From Rachicladosporium sp. CCFEE 5018 (lineage: Eukaryota > Ascomycota > Dothideomycetes > Cladosporiales > Cladosporiaceae), in contig KZ111154.1 in the NCBI GenBank assembly GCA_002077045.2, forward strand, positions 1,060,410 through 1,102,054: a stretch of 41,645 bases of DNA, in the 5' to 3' direction. Made by a program: the position numbers and the translations under genes. Positions 9,085 through 19,608 of this stretch are shown here, piece by piece (within the stretch, counting starts at the first letter, position 1; the number at the start of each line of letters is the position of its first letter). Under the pieces are notes generated by a model. The model had not been told where the DNA came from. It did no database searches and worked only from the letters and a program-made list of their open reading frames with translations.

Positions 9085-11153
9085 TCATCGCCTCGCCCCA
9101 AACGACTTCTGCTTCGGCTGACTCCCATATGCCCGTCGTCCGCCAACCTGGTCCTTCGACTTCATGCTCGCACCCAAGTTTATATCCACTCTCGGTGGTG
9201 TCGCAAACCCGAAGCTTTTCGCCACTTTCTTCAAGTCCAGTGCGTTGACATTGAACACACTTCGCAAACTGTGACTTGCGTACGCTTGCAGGTATGATCG
9301 GTAGCCATCTTTGGCAGACTAAAGGATAAGTCAGTAGTGTCGAACATGCGCAAATGAGAAGCAGAGCTTACCTTGTTCAAATAGTAGTTCTTCCCAACCA
9401 ACATCTCTAGCTGGCTCTGTATGTCCAGAATCTTTTTCGGCGGTAGTTCAAACTCCACAAGCGGTACCTTCGCCTCCTTCAAATGTGCAAGGAAGCCCAC
9501 CTCGCTCGGTTGCAAGAACATCAGACTCTTGCCCTTGCCATGTGCGCCTCGCGCTGTTCGGCCAACGCGATGAATGTAGTCTCGTGGGTCATCAGGCGGG
9601 TCGAATTGCACGATCCAGTCTACCGCGGGAATGTCGAGTCCTCTCGCAGCAACGTCGGTACAGATAAGTGTGCCATGCTTCGCATTGATGAATTCGAAGA
9701 AAGTATTGGTCCGCTTCTGCTGCTTTTGCTTGCCATGTAGATCGAGCACGGGTAGGTCGATGTAGTTGAGGAGCTCGGAGTAGTACTTCACACAATTGCA
9801 GGATGAGAAGAACACGATGATCTTCTTCTTGGGGTGCTTCTTGAGGAATGTGAAGAGCAGACGGAATCGCATGTCAGAGTCGCAGATCACGTAGCCTTGC
9901 TCGAGGCCAGCGACTGTGGAGTGCTCTTGTGCGTGATCGACGTTAATGTACAGAGGACCTGGACGGAGCGATATGCGTGCCAGATCCTCGACTTTCGTCG
10001 TCTGTGTTGCGGAGAAGAGCATTGTTTGTCGCTCCTCTTTCGGCAGGATTTTGATGACTTGCCGCATCTCATCTTCGAACCCGACTTCCAGAATCCGATC
10101 GGCCTCGTCGATGATGAGTGCCTTTACGTTCTTGAACACAAAGCCTTGAGTGTTTTGCAGGTGATCGAGCAGGCGGCCAGGTGTGGCGATCAGAAGATTC
10201 ACGCCTTTCCCCAGCTTCTCAGCTTCAGCTCGTCGGTTCGCGCCACCAATCACGATTCCATAGGTCTGCGAGTGGTGCTCCATGAGTTCGCGCGCGACAC
10301 CGAAGATTTGCAACGCAAGCTCTCGTGTCGGCGAGACCACAATTACACCGGTACCGTTACGAGGCTTGAAGCGGAGGGAGTGCAGCATCTCGATAGCGGG
10401 TATGAGGAACGCCAGAGTCTTGCCTGATCCGGTTTTTGCAGCACCCAGCACATCTCGGCCAGCCAGTAGGGGTGGTATCGCTCTTCTTTGAATCTCGGTC
10501 ATCGTGTCGTATGGCATGCCGTCGATTGCTTTCATCGTGCGCTCCGACAGCTTGAGCTCTGTAAATTTCTGTGGCTCTGAAGCCGTATCTGGTAGCGAGA
10601 CTCCAAGCGCAGAGGGCAGGTCGCTTGGCAGCTTGACTTGGCCAGCATCCTCGAGTTCCTCATGGTCGCCTTCGGTCCCATTTGCCTGTTCGTGCGTGCC
10701 GTTTGATGTTGATTCGTCTGCGCTAGGCTGCCCTGCAGTTGCCTCAGCCGTGTCATTTTCCTCGTCGAATCCAGCAAAATCGTCGTCGTCATCATCATCA
10801 ACGATTGGAGCCTGCTCAACAGCCTCTGCATCGTCTTGCGCTTCGGGCTCAGCCTCTCCTGCTGCCTCTCGCAGCTCCTCTTGCACTTGCGCTACGACTG
10901 CAGGCTCTGTGATTGCTTCACCCGCTACTTCGACAACCTTCTTCTCCTTCCGCTTCCGCTCCCTCTTGTGCTCCTTCTTCGCTCGCTTGGTTGCAGGCTC
11001 CACATCAGGCTCATCGTCACTTCCTGACGCATGCCCATTCACCTGTGATACACCATTCACCGCGTCCTCTGTTACGGCGCTCTCGTCTTCTAGCTTCCGC
11101 TTCTTCCTCTCCTCCTTCCTCAGCTTCTTCGCCGCTCGTGCCTCAACATCCAT
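9085..11153 (-). CDS. HAS1: ATP-dependent DEAD-box RNA helicase Has1 (ribosome biogenesis)
   Basis: Two exons (11153-9372, 9318-9085) over a 53 nt intron give 671 residues. Has1 acts in the nucleolus in 40S and 60S subunit assembly. A long Lys/Arg- and Glu/Asp-rich N-terminus precedes the helicase core: Q motif FTELKLSERTMKAI, Walker A AAKTGSGKT, PTRELALQ, TPGRLLDH, IIDEADRILEVGF, FSATQT and HRVGRTARG. The second exon gives the Has1-type tail SLRSVFNVNALDLKKVAKSFGF with a basic end. The intron falls right after NYYLNK. I favour the ATG at 11153 because AAAATGG is a good context and the protein then begins MDVEARAAKKLRKEERKK. In-frame ATGs at 11195 and 11285 would add up to 44 basic residues. 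The gene is divergent from the SDH assembly factor gene. Confidence 0.93.
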
Positions 11154-11540
11154 TTTAGCTGTCTCAGCTACCGGATCGGGCAAACCTCCAGACATGAATG
11201 CAGGCTTTGCTGGCTTGCGATAAAAGAACCTTGCCTTGCGCTCTCGAATCGGCCTTACAAAGTCGTCGGAGCTAGCATAGAGCATGTCTTTGGAGGAGGG
11301 CAAGCGGGACTGCCATTTCTGCCGTCTGCGCTTTCTGCACCTCGAACTTTTATGTGGGGACTTCGCGCAGTAGTTGCCGAGCCGAGAAGCCGTGCTGGAA
11401 AATACACGCCAGTCATGACGTCGACTGCTGCTAGAGTTCAATGCCTCGACTTTGCCATCTAGACCTCGCAGAAGTGCATCTCTCTATACAAAGTACACCG
11501 CCAGCTCCATCACCTAGACTTCACCCACAGACCCCTCGCC
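11154..11540. promoter_or_regulatory. Divergent promoter region between HAS1 and the SDH assembly factor gene
   Basis: About 390 nt separate the two start codons, so both promoters must sit here, unless HAS1 starts further upstream at 11285, which would leave 255 nt. A CT/CA-rich leader precedes the SDHAF2 ATG (CTCGCCATGTC). No clear TATA box is visible. Confidence 0.45.
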
Positions 11541-12570
11541 ATGTCTTCCGCGCGCCTCGTTGTCCGCTCCGCCAGGCTCGCGACTCGCAGCCTCCGCTCA
11601 TTCTCCACCACTCCCTCCCGCTCCGTCAATACCAATGACCGACATCAAGACACCGCCGAGCAGTACCGCAAGTTCCAGATGAAGAAGCCTCTTAATCCTC
11701 ACATGACGAACACTACTTCCACGATCGCGAACGAGATGCCCAGCATCGGCAAGGACAACGCGCCACCAGAACTCATTACGAATGTGGACCCGAATTTCAC
11801 GCCCAAGGACTCGGTGCCCGAGAATACCGAGCGCATGACAGGCGGCACTCAAGCCGGTGCGCCCAAAGACGGCAAGAACGCCGACCTAGATGTAGGTGAA
11901 ATCGACGGAGGAACCTTCAAAGTCGAGCCCCTCCGCCGCACGGGCGAGGACGACAACACTATGCGTGCCCGTCTCATCTGTCAGTTTACTTGTATGCATG
12001 TAGAGCCTCAGCGCTGACACTGATCGTTCTCACACAGACCAAAGCCGGAAACGCGGCACACTAGAATCCGACCTCCTGCTCTCGACTTTCGCGGACGCGA
12101 ACCTCGGCCACATGACTTCATCGCAGCTGAAACAGTACGACATCTTCCTCGATGAGAACGACTGGGACATCTACTACTGGGTCACGCAAGAGCCGACGCC
12201 GACCTCGATGGCTTACGCGGAGGGTGCTGGACCGGAGCACGCTGCACCGGAAGCACAAGGCCAGGCTGCTCCAGGACAGCCGGAGGCGAAGGCACCAGAC
12301 GGCGGACCGGCATCATTCACAGATAACTGGCGGCAGAACAAGCCTCGGTCAGGCGAGTGGGCACAGACCGTGGGCACTTTCAAGCCGGCGTACCGACCTG
12401 TACCTCAGCGGTGGAAGAACAGCGAGGTCTTGGCTATGCTTAGGAAGCATGTTGAGGCGAGGAAGGCTGGAGGCAATGTGCATGATATTGCCGGGCCTGA
12501 CATCGTAGTCGAGAGTCAGGGGAAGGGTATGGCGTTCATGCCTGAGCTGCGAAACTTTGATCGCCCTTGA
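11541..12570 (+). CDS. Succinate dehydrogenase assembly factor 2, mitochondrial (Sdh5/Emi5)
   Basis: Exons 11541-11979 and 12038-12570, with a 58 nt intron splitting a Tyr codon, give 323 residues. The protein starts with a clear mitochondrial presequence (MSSARLVVRSARLATRSLRSFSTTPSR). The SDHAF2 core lies at about residues 141-200: RARLIYQSRKRGTLESDLLLSTFA, then SQLKQYDIFLDENDWDIYYWVT. The family promotes covalent FAD attachment to the succinate dehydrogenase flavoprotein in the matrix and so is needed for complex II. The core is followed by an Ala/Pro/Gln-rich insert and a 100-residue C-terminal extension that yeast and animal proteins (about 165 residues) lack; such long versions are, I believe, usual in filamentous fungi. 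The splice junction falls inside the conserved LIYQSRKRG block, which supports it. Confidence 0.92.
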
Positions 12571-13208
12571 TCGGCTGTCATGGCGTGCACGAGTACCTGT
12601 CTGTATTGCTCATGTATATATGTACTTTACAACACTCGACGTACAACTTATCGAAGGGCTCGTCACAGCATGTGCGCTGTTCCTTGCACTAAGCTGCCAA
12701 CCTGCTGTGGACTGACATCCGAAGCCATCTTCTCTCGTCCGAAGTGATGTGCAATCCCCGTTCATTTGTTTCGTGATCGTATCATACTGGACTGCCCTGA
12801 ACCGACGAGACGAAAGCGGCGCTAGCCTGAACGCTATTGGCGGGGCATGCAACACCGCATGAAGCGTGAGAATCGATCACATTCCCGATTTTCGCTGCAT
12901 AATTCGTGTCGCATGAAGATTTTCCTCGGAGGCACTGGTCGATCAGTCGGGTTCAGAGGTGCTGGCAAAGAGTAATATAGAAATAGCCGCCGGCTCGAGG
13001 AGATTGGTCAACGCAGCCGCCTGGACCTGACACCTTCGTCTGACGTACCATGCATGGGTAGGGAGACAATAGGTACGAGGAATATACAATAGACCGAACG
13101 AAACAGCGCATACAGACGAGACGGGATTCCCGAGTACATCGCCTGCATTTCTCACGACTGCCACCACACCACCCCATACCCGCCCGTAGCGGCGCCCCCA
13201 ACACAACC
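12571..13208. other. Intergenic region upstream of the MAPKK gene
   Basis: This stretch carries the 3' flank of the SDH assembly factor gene and about 250-300 nt of likely promoter/leader for the kinase, ending CACAACCATGG. Two short CGCATGAAG copies occur (12855-12925 area). I see nothing coding. Confidence 0.5.
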
Positions 13209-14796
13209 ATGGCGGACCCTTTTCAAGCCCGCACCATGAAACGCAAAAACGTCAAAGGCCTCGCCCTCTCCGCGCCTCCCAAACCCCTCCCGCCCTCAGC
13301 CCAAGACTCCCAGCTCCCCGGCGCCCTCGGCGACTCGCTAAACGACCGCCCCGACACCCTCGAGATAGGCGTCGAGTTCCGTCTCGACTTGCGATCCGAG
13401 GACCTCATTGTGCTGAAAGAGCTCGGCGCCGGGAACGGTGGGACTGTCTCGAAGGTGATGCACGCTGCTACGAAGGTTGTGATGGCGAGGAAGATTATTC
13501 ATGTTGAGGCGAAGAAGGAAGTGCGGAAACGGATTGTACGGGAGCTGCAGATTATGTTCGAGTGTAATAGTCCGTATATTGTGGGATTCTATGGGGCGTT
13601 TATGAATGAGAGTGGGGATGTGACGATGTGTATGGAGTATGCTGATGTTGGGTGAGTTCGCCTGAGCATCCGGGGGATGAGAAAGGGGAGGGCGTGCTAA
13701 TGAGAAGTGCAGATCACTGGACAGTATATCGAAGAACTTCGGACCTGTGCGGGTGGATGTCCTGGGCAAGATTGCAGAGGCTATCCTGGGTGGGCTATCG
13801 TACTTGTACCAGGCACACCGAATCATGCATCGAGATATCAAGCCTTCGAACGTACTCGTGAACAGCAGAGGGCAGATCAAGCTTTGTGACTTTGGCGTTA
13901 GCAGCGAGCTGGAAAACAGTGTGGCAGACACATTCGTTGGTACGGGCACGTACATGGCACCAGAGCGGATACAAGGCAGTCCATACACTGTCAAGAGTGA
14001 CGTTTGGAGTGTTGGACTGACCTTGATGGAACTGGCGATAGGGAAGTTCCCTTTCAGCATCGAGAGTGAAGACGGCGATGAAGACACTGCAGGCCCGCAA
14101 GGTATTCTGGACTTACTACAGCAGATTGTCTTGGAGCCTGCACCTAAGCTACCCAAAAGCGACGCCTTTCCATCAATACTGGAGGACGTCATAGCAAAAT
14201 GCCTAATGAAGAACCCAGAGGAACGACCAACACCTAAGGAACTGTTCGATACCGACCCATTTCTTCGAGCAGCGAAGCGCACACCCGTAGACCTTGAGCA
14301 ATGGGCAGTCAGCATGATGGAGAAGCACAATCGCAAATCTCATCTCGTGCCACCTCTTACTCCCTCCACCCAAGCCCTGCTTCGAGGTCAAGACACGCCA
14401 TTGATCACTGCGCAAGCGCCGTCTTCTGAACGAACTCCGACGCTAGGCACAATACCCATATCTTCTGCTCCTCTCAATGGCGTCTCTACACCCGCTACCG
14501 CAAGACCAGCGTTTCCTACACGGACGAGTAGCTCGCAGCAGACGCCTAGAGATAGCGGATACGCGCAACAACAACAGCAACCGCAAATGAACCTGCCCAT
14601 ACGACAGGCACCTCCACTTACGAATCGGAGACCTGAGTCGCTACAGCAGCAGCCACAGCCACAGCACAGACCTGATACATCGGGAAGCGATCGCAGCGAT
14701 AGCACGAGGCGAGCGCCACGAGCACAGTATCCTGAGGTGCCGCGGAGTAGCTATGGAAACGGCGAGAATGGGCGATATGTTGAAAGCTATCGATGA
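13209..14796 (+). CDS. MAP kinase kinase, Ste7/Fuz7/Mst7 class
   Basis: Exons 13209-13651 and 13713-14796 (61 nt intron with GCTAATG branch sequence) give 508 residues. A short N-terminus (MADPFQARTMKRKNVKGLAL) leads to the kinase domain: ELGAGNGGTVSKV loop, MARKIIHV lysine, HRDIKPSN (Asp189), DFG (Asp207), the activation loop SSELENSVADTFVGT with the MAPKK-type sites Ser217 and Thr221, then MAPERIQGSPYTVKSDVWS. The C-terminus after about residue 375 is low-complexity, rich in Gln, Pro, Ser and Thr. The strong match around TLEIGVEFRLDLRSEDL places it in the mating/filamentation MAPKK group (Ste7, Fuz7, Mst7), which phosphorylates the Fus3/Kss1/Pmk1-type MAPK and in many fungi is needed for mating, cell fusion and host invasion. 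The role here is inferred from the family. Confidence 0.93.
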
Positions 14797-15534
14797 GGGT
14801 CTGATGACGCAAGTCGCGAAAGTCGCGAGGCTCAGCAATGCGCGATGAGAGAGGGCACAACGAGATAGTGTGACCAACATGGAGTGCACGCGTGACTGCT
14901 TTGGCCTTGCAGACCACGCTGTGTGCGCTGTGGACTCGTGTGACAGCGCACTGAAGGCATCCAACGTGGAACGCGTGACACTGGCCACGAGATCAGTGAT
15001 TGTGGCACGCTCGTTGCGAGCGCAGTCGATGTGGTGGCGCTGGTGTACCGGGTCGGTGCGAAGAGACGACGAGACACGGTCACGCTATCTGATCGCTTGG
15101 AAGAGGAAGAGGAGGTTTAGATACCCTTTGCATTGACATCTCTATATTGTGCAAGCTCCAGCGCTTGTGTTGACTCAGCGATGCCCTTTTGAGACCCTTG
15201 AACTTCAAGTGCACCCAGCGTTCGAGCCTGACATACTACATGCAACTACCTCCAGTTTCACATTTCACGATAAGCTACACCATCAATCCGTACATGTGTC
15301 TCGACGCCCTAGAGCAACACTGCGTGAGTATGCACTGGTGTCCATGATGCGGCGAATGTTCACCGGTCGTCGATCGGCCCCTGTGCAGATCTCGTCGCGC
15401 TCGTTGACAGTAAGTGTCTGTCTCAATCTCTCTCCGTGTCTATCTCATCGAGCGGTACCACTGGCGGCGTCACACGTCGAAGCCTTTGACGGTTGGCCAC
15501 GGAAGCAGAGAACAGATAGCTGTTGCTCAGGATC
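14797..15534. other. Intergenic region before the HET gene, with a possible 5'-leader intron
   Basis: No gene is supported here. A strong donor (GTAAGTG at 15410) and an acceptor (GCTCAG ending at 15530) sit just ahead of the HET start, 4 nt before the ATG, so a 121 nt leader intron is likely. The short frame before the donor (MMRRMFTGRR...) joins out of frame with HET and so would be an upstream ORF at most. Confidence 0.4.
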
Positions 15535-17544
15535 ATGGACCCCAATCTTCAGACCGCATACCCCGAGCGCCTCACAGACTCAAACTTGCGTCTGCTTGAG
15601 CTGGCCATACCGCCCATGCACGACTTCTTGAATGCGAGCGTACGCACTTCCATATCCTGCACTCTAACCACATTTTCCTTGGACGCTTGTCCAGCCTATG
15701 AATGCATATCATACGCATTGGATGAGCCACTGGCCAATCGCGGACATGTCGAAAATACAGCACTCGTCAACGGCATCGAGACTGCGGTAGCGCCGAATCT
15801 CGCACACGCGATGCGACAACGGATCGCAGCTGTCTATGCTGAACCTTACCGCAACGAGAGCGGGACTGCGTGGTTCTGGATTGACGCCGTCTGTATCAAC
15901 CAAGCGGACTTTGAGGAGCGAACAATCCAGGTTTCGATCATGCATATAATCTATAGGAACGCTGTCAATGTCCTCGTGTGGCTAGGTCCCGATCCTGACA
16001 GCGAGGTCTATCAAGTTCGGGAGTTCTTTCGCGCCATACTGCAGCAGTACTACCAAATGCGTGGCCACTACAATTACGAAACTGGCTTTCTTAACAGATT
16101 CCAACATCACTCACTGGAGGGTACCAATCTGCCCCGTTTTGAAGCCGCGATCTGGAGAGCTACAGTACGATTCTGGGACCGCGCTTACTTCAGCCGATCC
16201 TGGGTGATCCAGGAAATCGCGCTGGCGAAGCAGGCGGAGATCTGGTGCGGACCGACTTGGTTCACGCGGCAAGAGCTCAACGAGAAGTCGTATTTCTACT
16301 CGCGGAGCCAGTTGGGCATTACACTGCGGGCGTTACGGTATGGAACGTCGATGATAGACAGGAGCTATGAGGGGCAGATGCTCGGTTTCATGCCAATGCG
16401 CTTCCAAGCTTTGCGGAATATACTCGCTGGCGATAGGTCTGAGATGTCAGTCGCGAGAATGTATGCTGATCGTCTTGTGGGTGCCTCGCAAGCGAACACT
16501 ATTGGAGAGGGTCGGACGTATATGTTACGAAGTTTTGCCCGGCAGCTGCAGGCTTGCTTTCTCAGCGAGACGACAGATCCTCGAGATAGAATCTTCGTTC
16601 CACTGGTGATCATGAAGCAGATTGCTTCGGTGTATGGGTTTCCAGAGCTACCTTTGTCTATCGACTACTCTATGCCGGCAGCAATGGTATACCAGGAGGC
16701 GACTACCTGGGTGATAGAGGAGAGCGGATGGCTTGGAATTCTAGCCCTGATGCATGAGCGACGATCGTTGAAGGCGTGCATAGACACTGGCACGCCATCG
16801 TGGGTAGTTGACTTCACCGCGAGCAAGCCTTCCGAACCGTACCCGATTCGGCTTCGCGAAGAACAGCCCGGCCTCAGTCAAGCCACCGCACTATGCACCA
16901 GTTCGCTAGGACCGCAGATCAAGGGCTCAATCCTGGAAGTCAGTTCCAAGCGCATTGGTACTGTAACGCACATCGGTAACTCCTACAATGAGATGATCGA
17001 CGACGCCGACTTCAATCGTACAGCAGATCTCCTCCTCACGTGTCCGGCTGTCATCAGCTGCCACGGTCGGACTCGCATCCACTGGTGGATAGATACCTTC
17101 CTATGCCGCGAGAGCGCGCGATCATGTGATGAAGAGGCCCGCGCAGCGTTTGCACACTGGATACGCTGGCTGACATGGCGAAAGATACAGCGCGAATCGA
17201 AAGCCGGTAGACTTACAGATGCGACTGACTTTTTCCGGCATCAGCTCTCGTTGTTGCGACTTGCGCGCGAGGATGAAAGTCACACTATACCAGACTACGA
17301 CTTCTGGAGGGAGATTCTGCCTTTCCCTGCGAAGCAGGATGAGCTTTTCAAGAACAAGACATCGGACGTGTTTATTCCACAGATACCTTTGGTGGGCCGG
17401 CGGCTGGTGCTATTGAACAATCTGGGTGCTCCACCGTGTCCTGCTGCGAAGCTGCTAGCTGCTGTGCCGCAGGCTGTTGAGATGGGTGACGAAGTTTGTC
17501 TTGTTGCTGGCTCTGCGGCACCCTTTCTACTGCGCCCAGGGTAA
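15535..17544 (+). CDS. HET-domain (heterokaryon incompatibility) protein, C-terminally truncated
   Basis: An open frame of 669 residues from ATG 15535 (GATCATGGAC). The HET domain (PF06985) is seen from about residue 55: YECISYALDE, then the hallmark WFWIDAVCINQADFEERTIQV, followed by YRNAVNVLVWLG, and further on SRSWVIQEIALAKQAEIWCG and TDPRDRIFVPL. In filamentous fungi HET proteins trigger cell death when genetically different hyphae fuse, or act in related self/non-self responses; many genes with this domain have no known role. The frame ends at TAA 17542-17544 right after LLRPG, but the same frame then continues for 43 codons with the usual HET-family C-terminal block. So this allele is probably about 44 residues short. 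No introns are needed inside the coding part. Confidence 0.85.
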   Translation: MDPNLQTAYPERLTDSNLRLLELAIPPMHDFLNASVRTSISCTLTTFSLDACPAYECISYALDEPLANRGHVENTALVNGIETAVAPNLAHAMRQRIAAVYAEPYRNESGTAWFWIDAVCINQADFEERTIQVSIMHIIYRNAVNVLVWLGPDPDSEVYQVREFFRAILQQYYQMRGHYNYETGFLNRFQHHSLEGTNLPRFEAAIWRATVRFWDRAYFSRSWVIQEIALAKQAEIWCGPTWFTRQELNEKSYFYSRSQLGITLRALRYGTSMIDRSYEGQMLGFMPMRFQALRNILAGDRSEMSVARMYADRLVGASQANTIGEGRTYMLRSFARQLQACFLSETTDPRDRIFVPLVIMKQIASVYGFPELPLSIDYSMPAAMVYQEATTWVIEESGWLGILALMHERRSLKACIDTGTPSWVVDFTASKPSEPYPIRLREEQPGLSQATALCTSSLGPQIKGSILEVSSKRIGTVTHIGNSYNEMIDDADFNRTADLLLTCPAVISCHGRTRIHWWIDTFLCRESARSCDEEARAAFAHWIRWLTWRKIQRESKAGRLTDATDFFRHQLSLLRLAREDESHTIPDYDFWREILPFPAKQDELFKNKTSDVFIPQIPLVGRRLVLLNNLGAPPCPAAKLLAAVPQAVEMGDEVCLVAGSAAPFLLRPG

Positions 17545-17676
17545 GGCGATGCAGAGCGTCCTACGGTCGCGCCAATGCCGCGGGCTTACTTCGTTGGTGA
17601 AGTATATGTCAACGGCGGTGGTGAGCCTGTAGACATGTTTGGAGATGGTGAGTGGGAACGACTACAGATCATATGA
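17545..17676 (+). pseudogene. Detached C-terminal coding remnant of the HET gene
   Basis: Directly after the TAA at 17542 and in the same frame, 43 codons run to a TGA at 17674. They encode PRAYFVGEVYVNGGGEP and end GEWERLQII. The YxFVGExYV pattern plus a short acidic end is how many HET-domain proteins finish. No intron can remove the stop, since the only GT-AG pair around it is 14 nt long. Confidence 0.7.
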
Positions 17677-17759
17677 TGATCGTGAGATCGTTTTCTGGTA
17701 CATAGCTGCACCACTCCTTGCAGCCTACTTGAGACGTCAAGCAAGGCGGAGAAGATGGA

Positions 17760-18262
17760 TTACGCCGGTTCCGCCACGTTCAGGCGGCGTGGCTGACCGC
17801 CCTCGTACACACACAGCTCGTGCGGTCCTCTCAGATGATACTCAGACATGTAATCAGTGAAGATCGGGCCTCCACTGGCACCATAGAGACGGCCACTACT
17901 GGGCGTCCGGCTCAGTGGACTCGTTGTTGTGGAGACATCCAGCCGCACGTGAGCGGCTTTCACTGCTGTAGTCCGTGAGGTGAGGTGGGCATAGTGGAGA
18001 ACTCGGAATCCCATACTGAAAGTTAGATTGCCTAAAGGGCATATGCAAACCCCGCAGGATCAGCATAGTGGAGTCTGCTTCACGGCTGGTACAGATAGGG
18101 CCGGACTGGCGACGAGTGGTGAAGATGGTGGTGAGACATCATGCTCTTGTTGGGTGATGTGAGGTCTTGGAGTGGAGTCTGAGGATCAGAGATCCTGCTA
18201 GTATTGTGCGGTGAGGGAGGCTTGTGGGAATAAGCTCGCCAGCCATCTAGCCGGCGAGACAT
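17760..18262 (-). CDS. Possible small two-exon gene, unknown product
   Basis: A tentative call. From ATG 18262 the minus strand reads MSRRLDGWRAYSHKPPSPHN to a possible donor GTACCA at 18092. A very good branch/acceptor (CTAACTTTCAG, exon restarting at 18015) then continues in frame with MGFRVLHYAHL to a stop at 17760, giving 141 residues. The second exon contains RLYGASGGPIFTDYMSEYHL and looks protein-like. The donor is weak, and I recognise no domain, signal peptide or membrane span. It could equally be chance open frame in a sparse region. Confidence 0.25.
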
Positions 18263-19608
18263 CGGGGCCAATCCGAGCGGCACCGAGTACAGTAAAGCGA
18301 CAGGCAAGACGATGTATATGGCTTGAGATCAATGGGTGGTCCAAGCCGGCCGCCTGAAGTCAACGGCGGGATATGTGAAGCATGTAACACATAGACAGCT
18401 CATGCTTAATGAGTTGTTTCGAGTGCTACAAAATGGACATGCATGTGCACGCACCAGGATCGCCGTAGCCGGGCGCCCAACCTTCTTTCTGTGCCCTTCT
18501 CCGGTCGACCTCACCTCCACCATGCAGCTCACAACGCTCAACTGCGAACCCTATGCCCGCACACTCGCCATCATCGCACTAGCCGTAGTCAGGTCTCACA
18601 ATAATGATGGAGCTTTTCCTAGTCCTATCGCTTGTCGTGGACCACCCGCCTCGGCTTGTCAGCCCGCATGCGAGGGGTTTCTTCCTCCATTTCTACGACC
18701 AGTAATAGGTGCCCGCAGCGTCCGTAGAGATGCGAGACTTTCTATCTGAGACGGTTTACCGACCATGTGTATGACTGGTACGCTTGCACGAGCACTTGCG
18801 CCTAATGCAGTCTTACTGCACGTCGCCTCCGCCGCTACTGATCAAGACGGCATGACGGAATCACGCACAGGGCTAGACTGCAAGTGGGTGTAGAGCTCTT
18901 GGAGGATCGTCTTCCCGTACTGCTGTCGAAACGATGGTCGTCGAGGTCACGCTCGAGCAGTTCCTTGCTAGTGGGTGCTAAGGCTTTGGCCAGCTGCCTT
19001 TCCCAAAACGCAAGGAGGTACACCACCAGCCAGTGGCAGCACTTCGCCGGGATTTCCATCAACATATACCGCAGGGTAAGCTGGGCCTTCGCGAGTCAAG
19101 GAAAATGCTCGAGAAGAAAGAACAATTTTTCCATTATTCAATTCGCTTTGTTGACGGCGGCTATAGCCGCCGACCATTGGTATGCAATCTAATCTACCGA
19201 GTGGCGTCAAGATGCCGACCGTTAGGCTAAGCCATATCCACAATATGGCGCAACAGCTACCCTACTTTCGCAGCCCACATCGAAGGGCTCAACAGCTTCG
19301 TCGACAGATCAGATGGTTCCATATGCTGAACCCGCGAGAGCCGGCGCGTCACAAAGCATATACCTCCGGCAACCGAGCTACGCCTTTGTGGTGCGCCTTG
19401 ACGACAGCAGTCAAGTGGCAGCACGGTAGCATTCCTGCCCCATCTTATGCTACTGCGCCTCTTGCAGATGGAGCACTTCACCCGCCACTAACATAGCTAA
19501 CATGTGCGCGTGCTGGTGTTGATCATACCAGACCATCGGGGCATGTGAGACACTCCACGCCTATATCCGCATATCAAAGGAACTCGATATCCGCTGGTAG
19601 GTCGTTTC
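18263..19608. other. Long stretch without a supported gene
   Basis: About 1.3 kb upstream of the amylase promoter. Several short open frames occur on both strands, but none has a good ATG, domain or splice support. Base composition is like the neighbours, with no AT-rich repeat or transposon signature. The only structured element I see is the palindrome at 19155-19172. Confidence 0.5.
19155..19172. repeat. Perfect 18-bp palindrome CGGCGGCTATAGCCGCCG
   Basis: An exact inverted repeat with doubled CGG half-sites facing CCG half-sites. Inverted CGG triplets are the typical target form of Zn(II)2Cys6 regulators. It lies about 585 nt upstream of the amylase start. A role in amylase control is inference. 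Confidence 0.45.

Noticed and set aside
10504..11223. A plus-strand Ser-rich frame opposite the HAS1 N-terminus
   Set aside because: The complement of Lys/Glu/Asp-rich codons gives Ser/Phe/Leu-rich shadow frames; no domain or start support.
12940..12960. A T-loop-like GGTTCAGA segment that might mark a tRNA
   Set aside because: No matching acceptor stem, D-arm or anticodon arm could be laid out around it.
13338..14336. A long minus-strand frame across the MAPKK
   Set aside because: It crosses the MAPKK intron and both kinase exons, which are strongly conserved on the plus strand.
15149..15631. A plus-strand frame overlapping the HET start
   Set aside because: It lacks a good ATG, runs through a likely leader intron and overlaps HET in a different frame.
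6023..17544. A changed genetic code with TAG and TAA read as sense
   Set aside because: Several intact genes here end at TAG at the expected family length (SPT6, amylase, FLC), and no sense TAG or TAA occurs inside the conserved housekeeping frames.
18336..18749. A 137-codon plus-strand frame upstream of amylase
   Set aside because: It has no domain, no coding-like bias and no neighbouring splice or promoter signal; it fits chance openness in GC-rich DNA.
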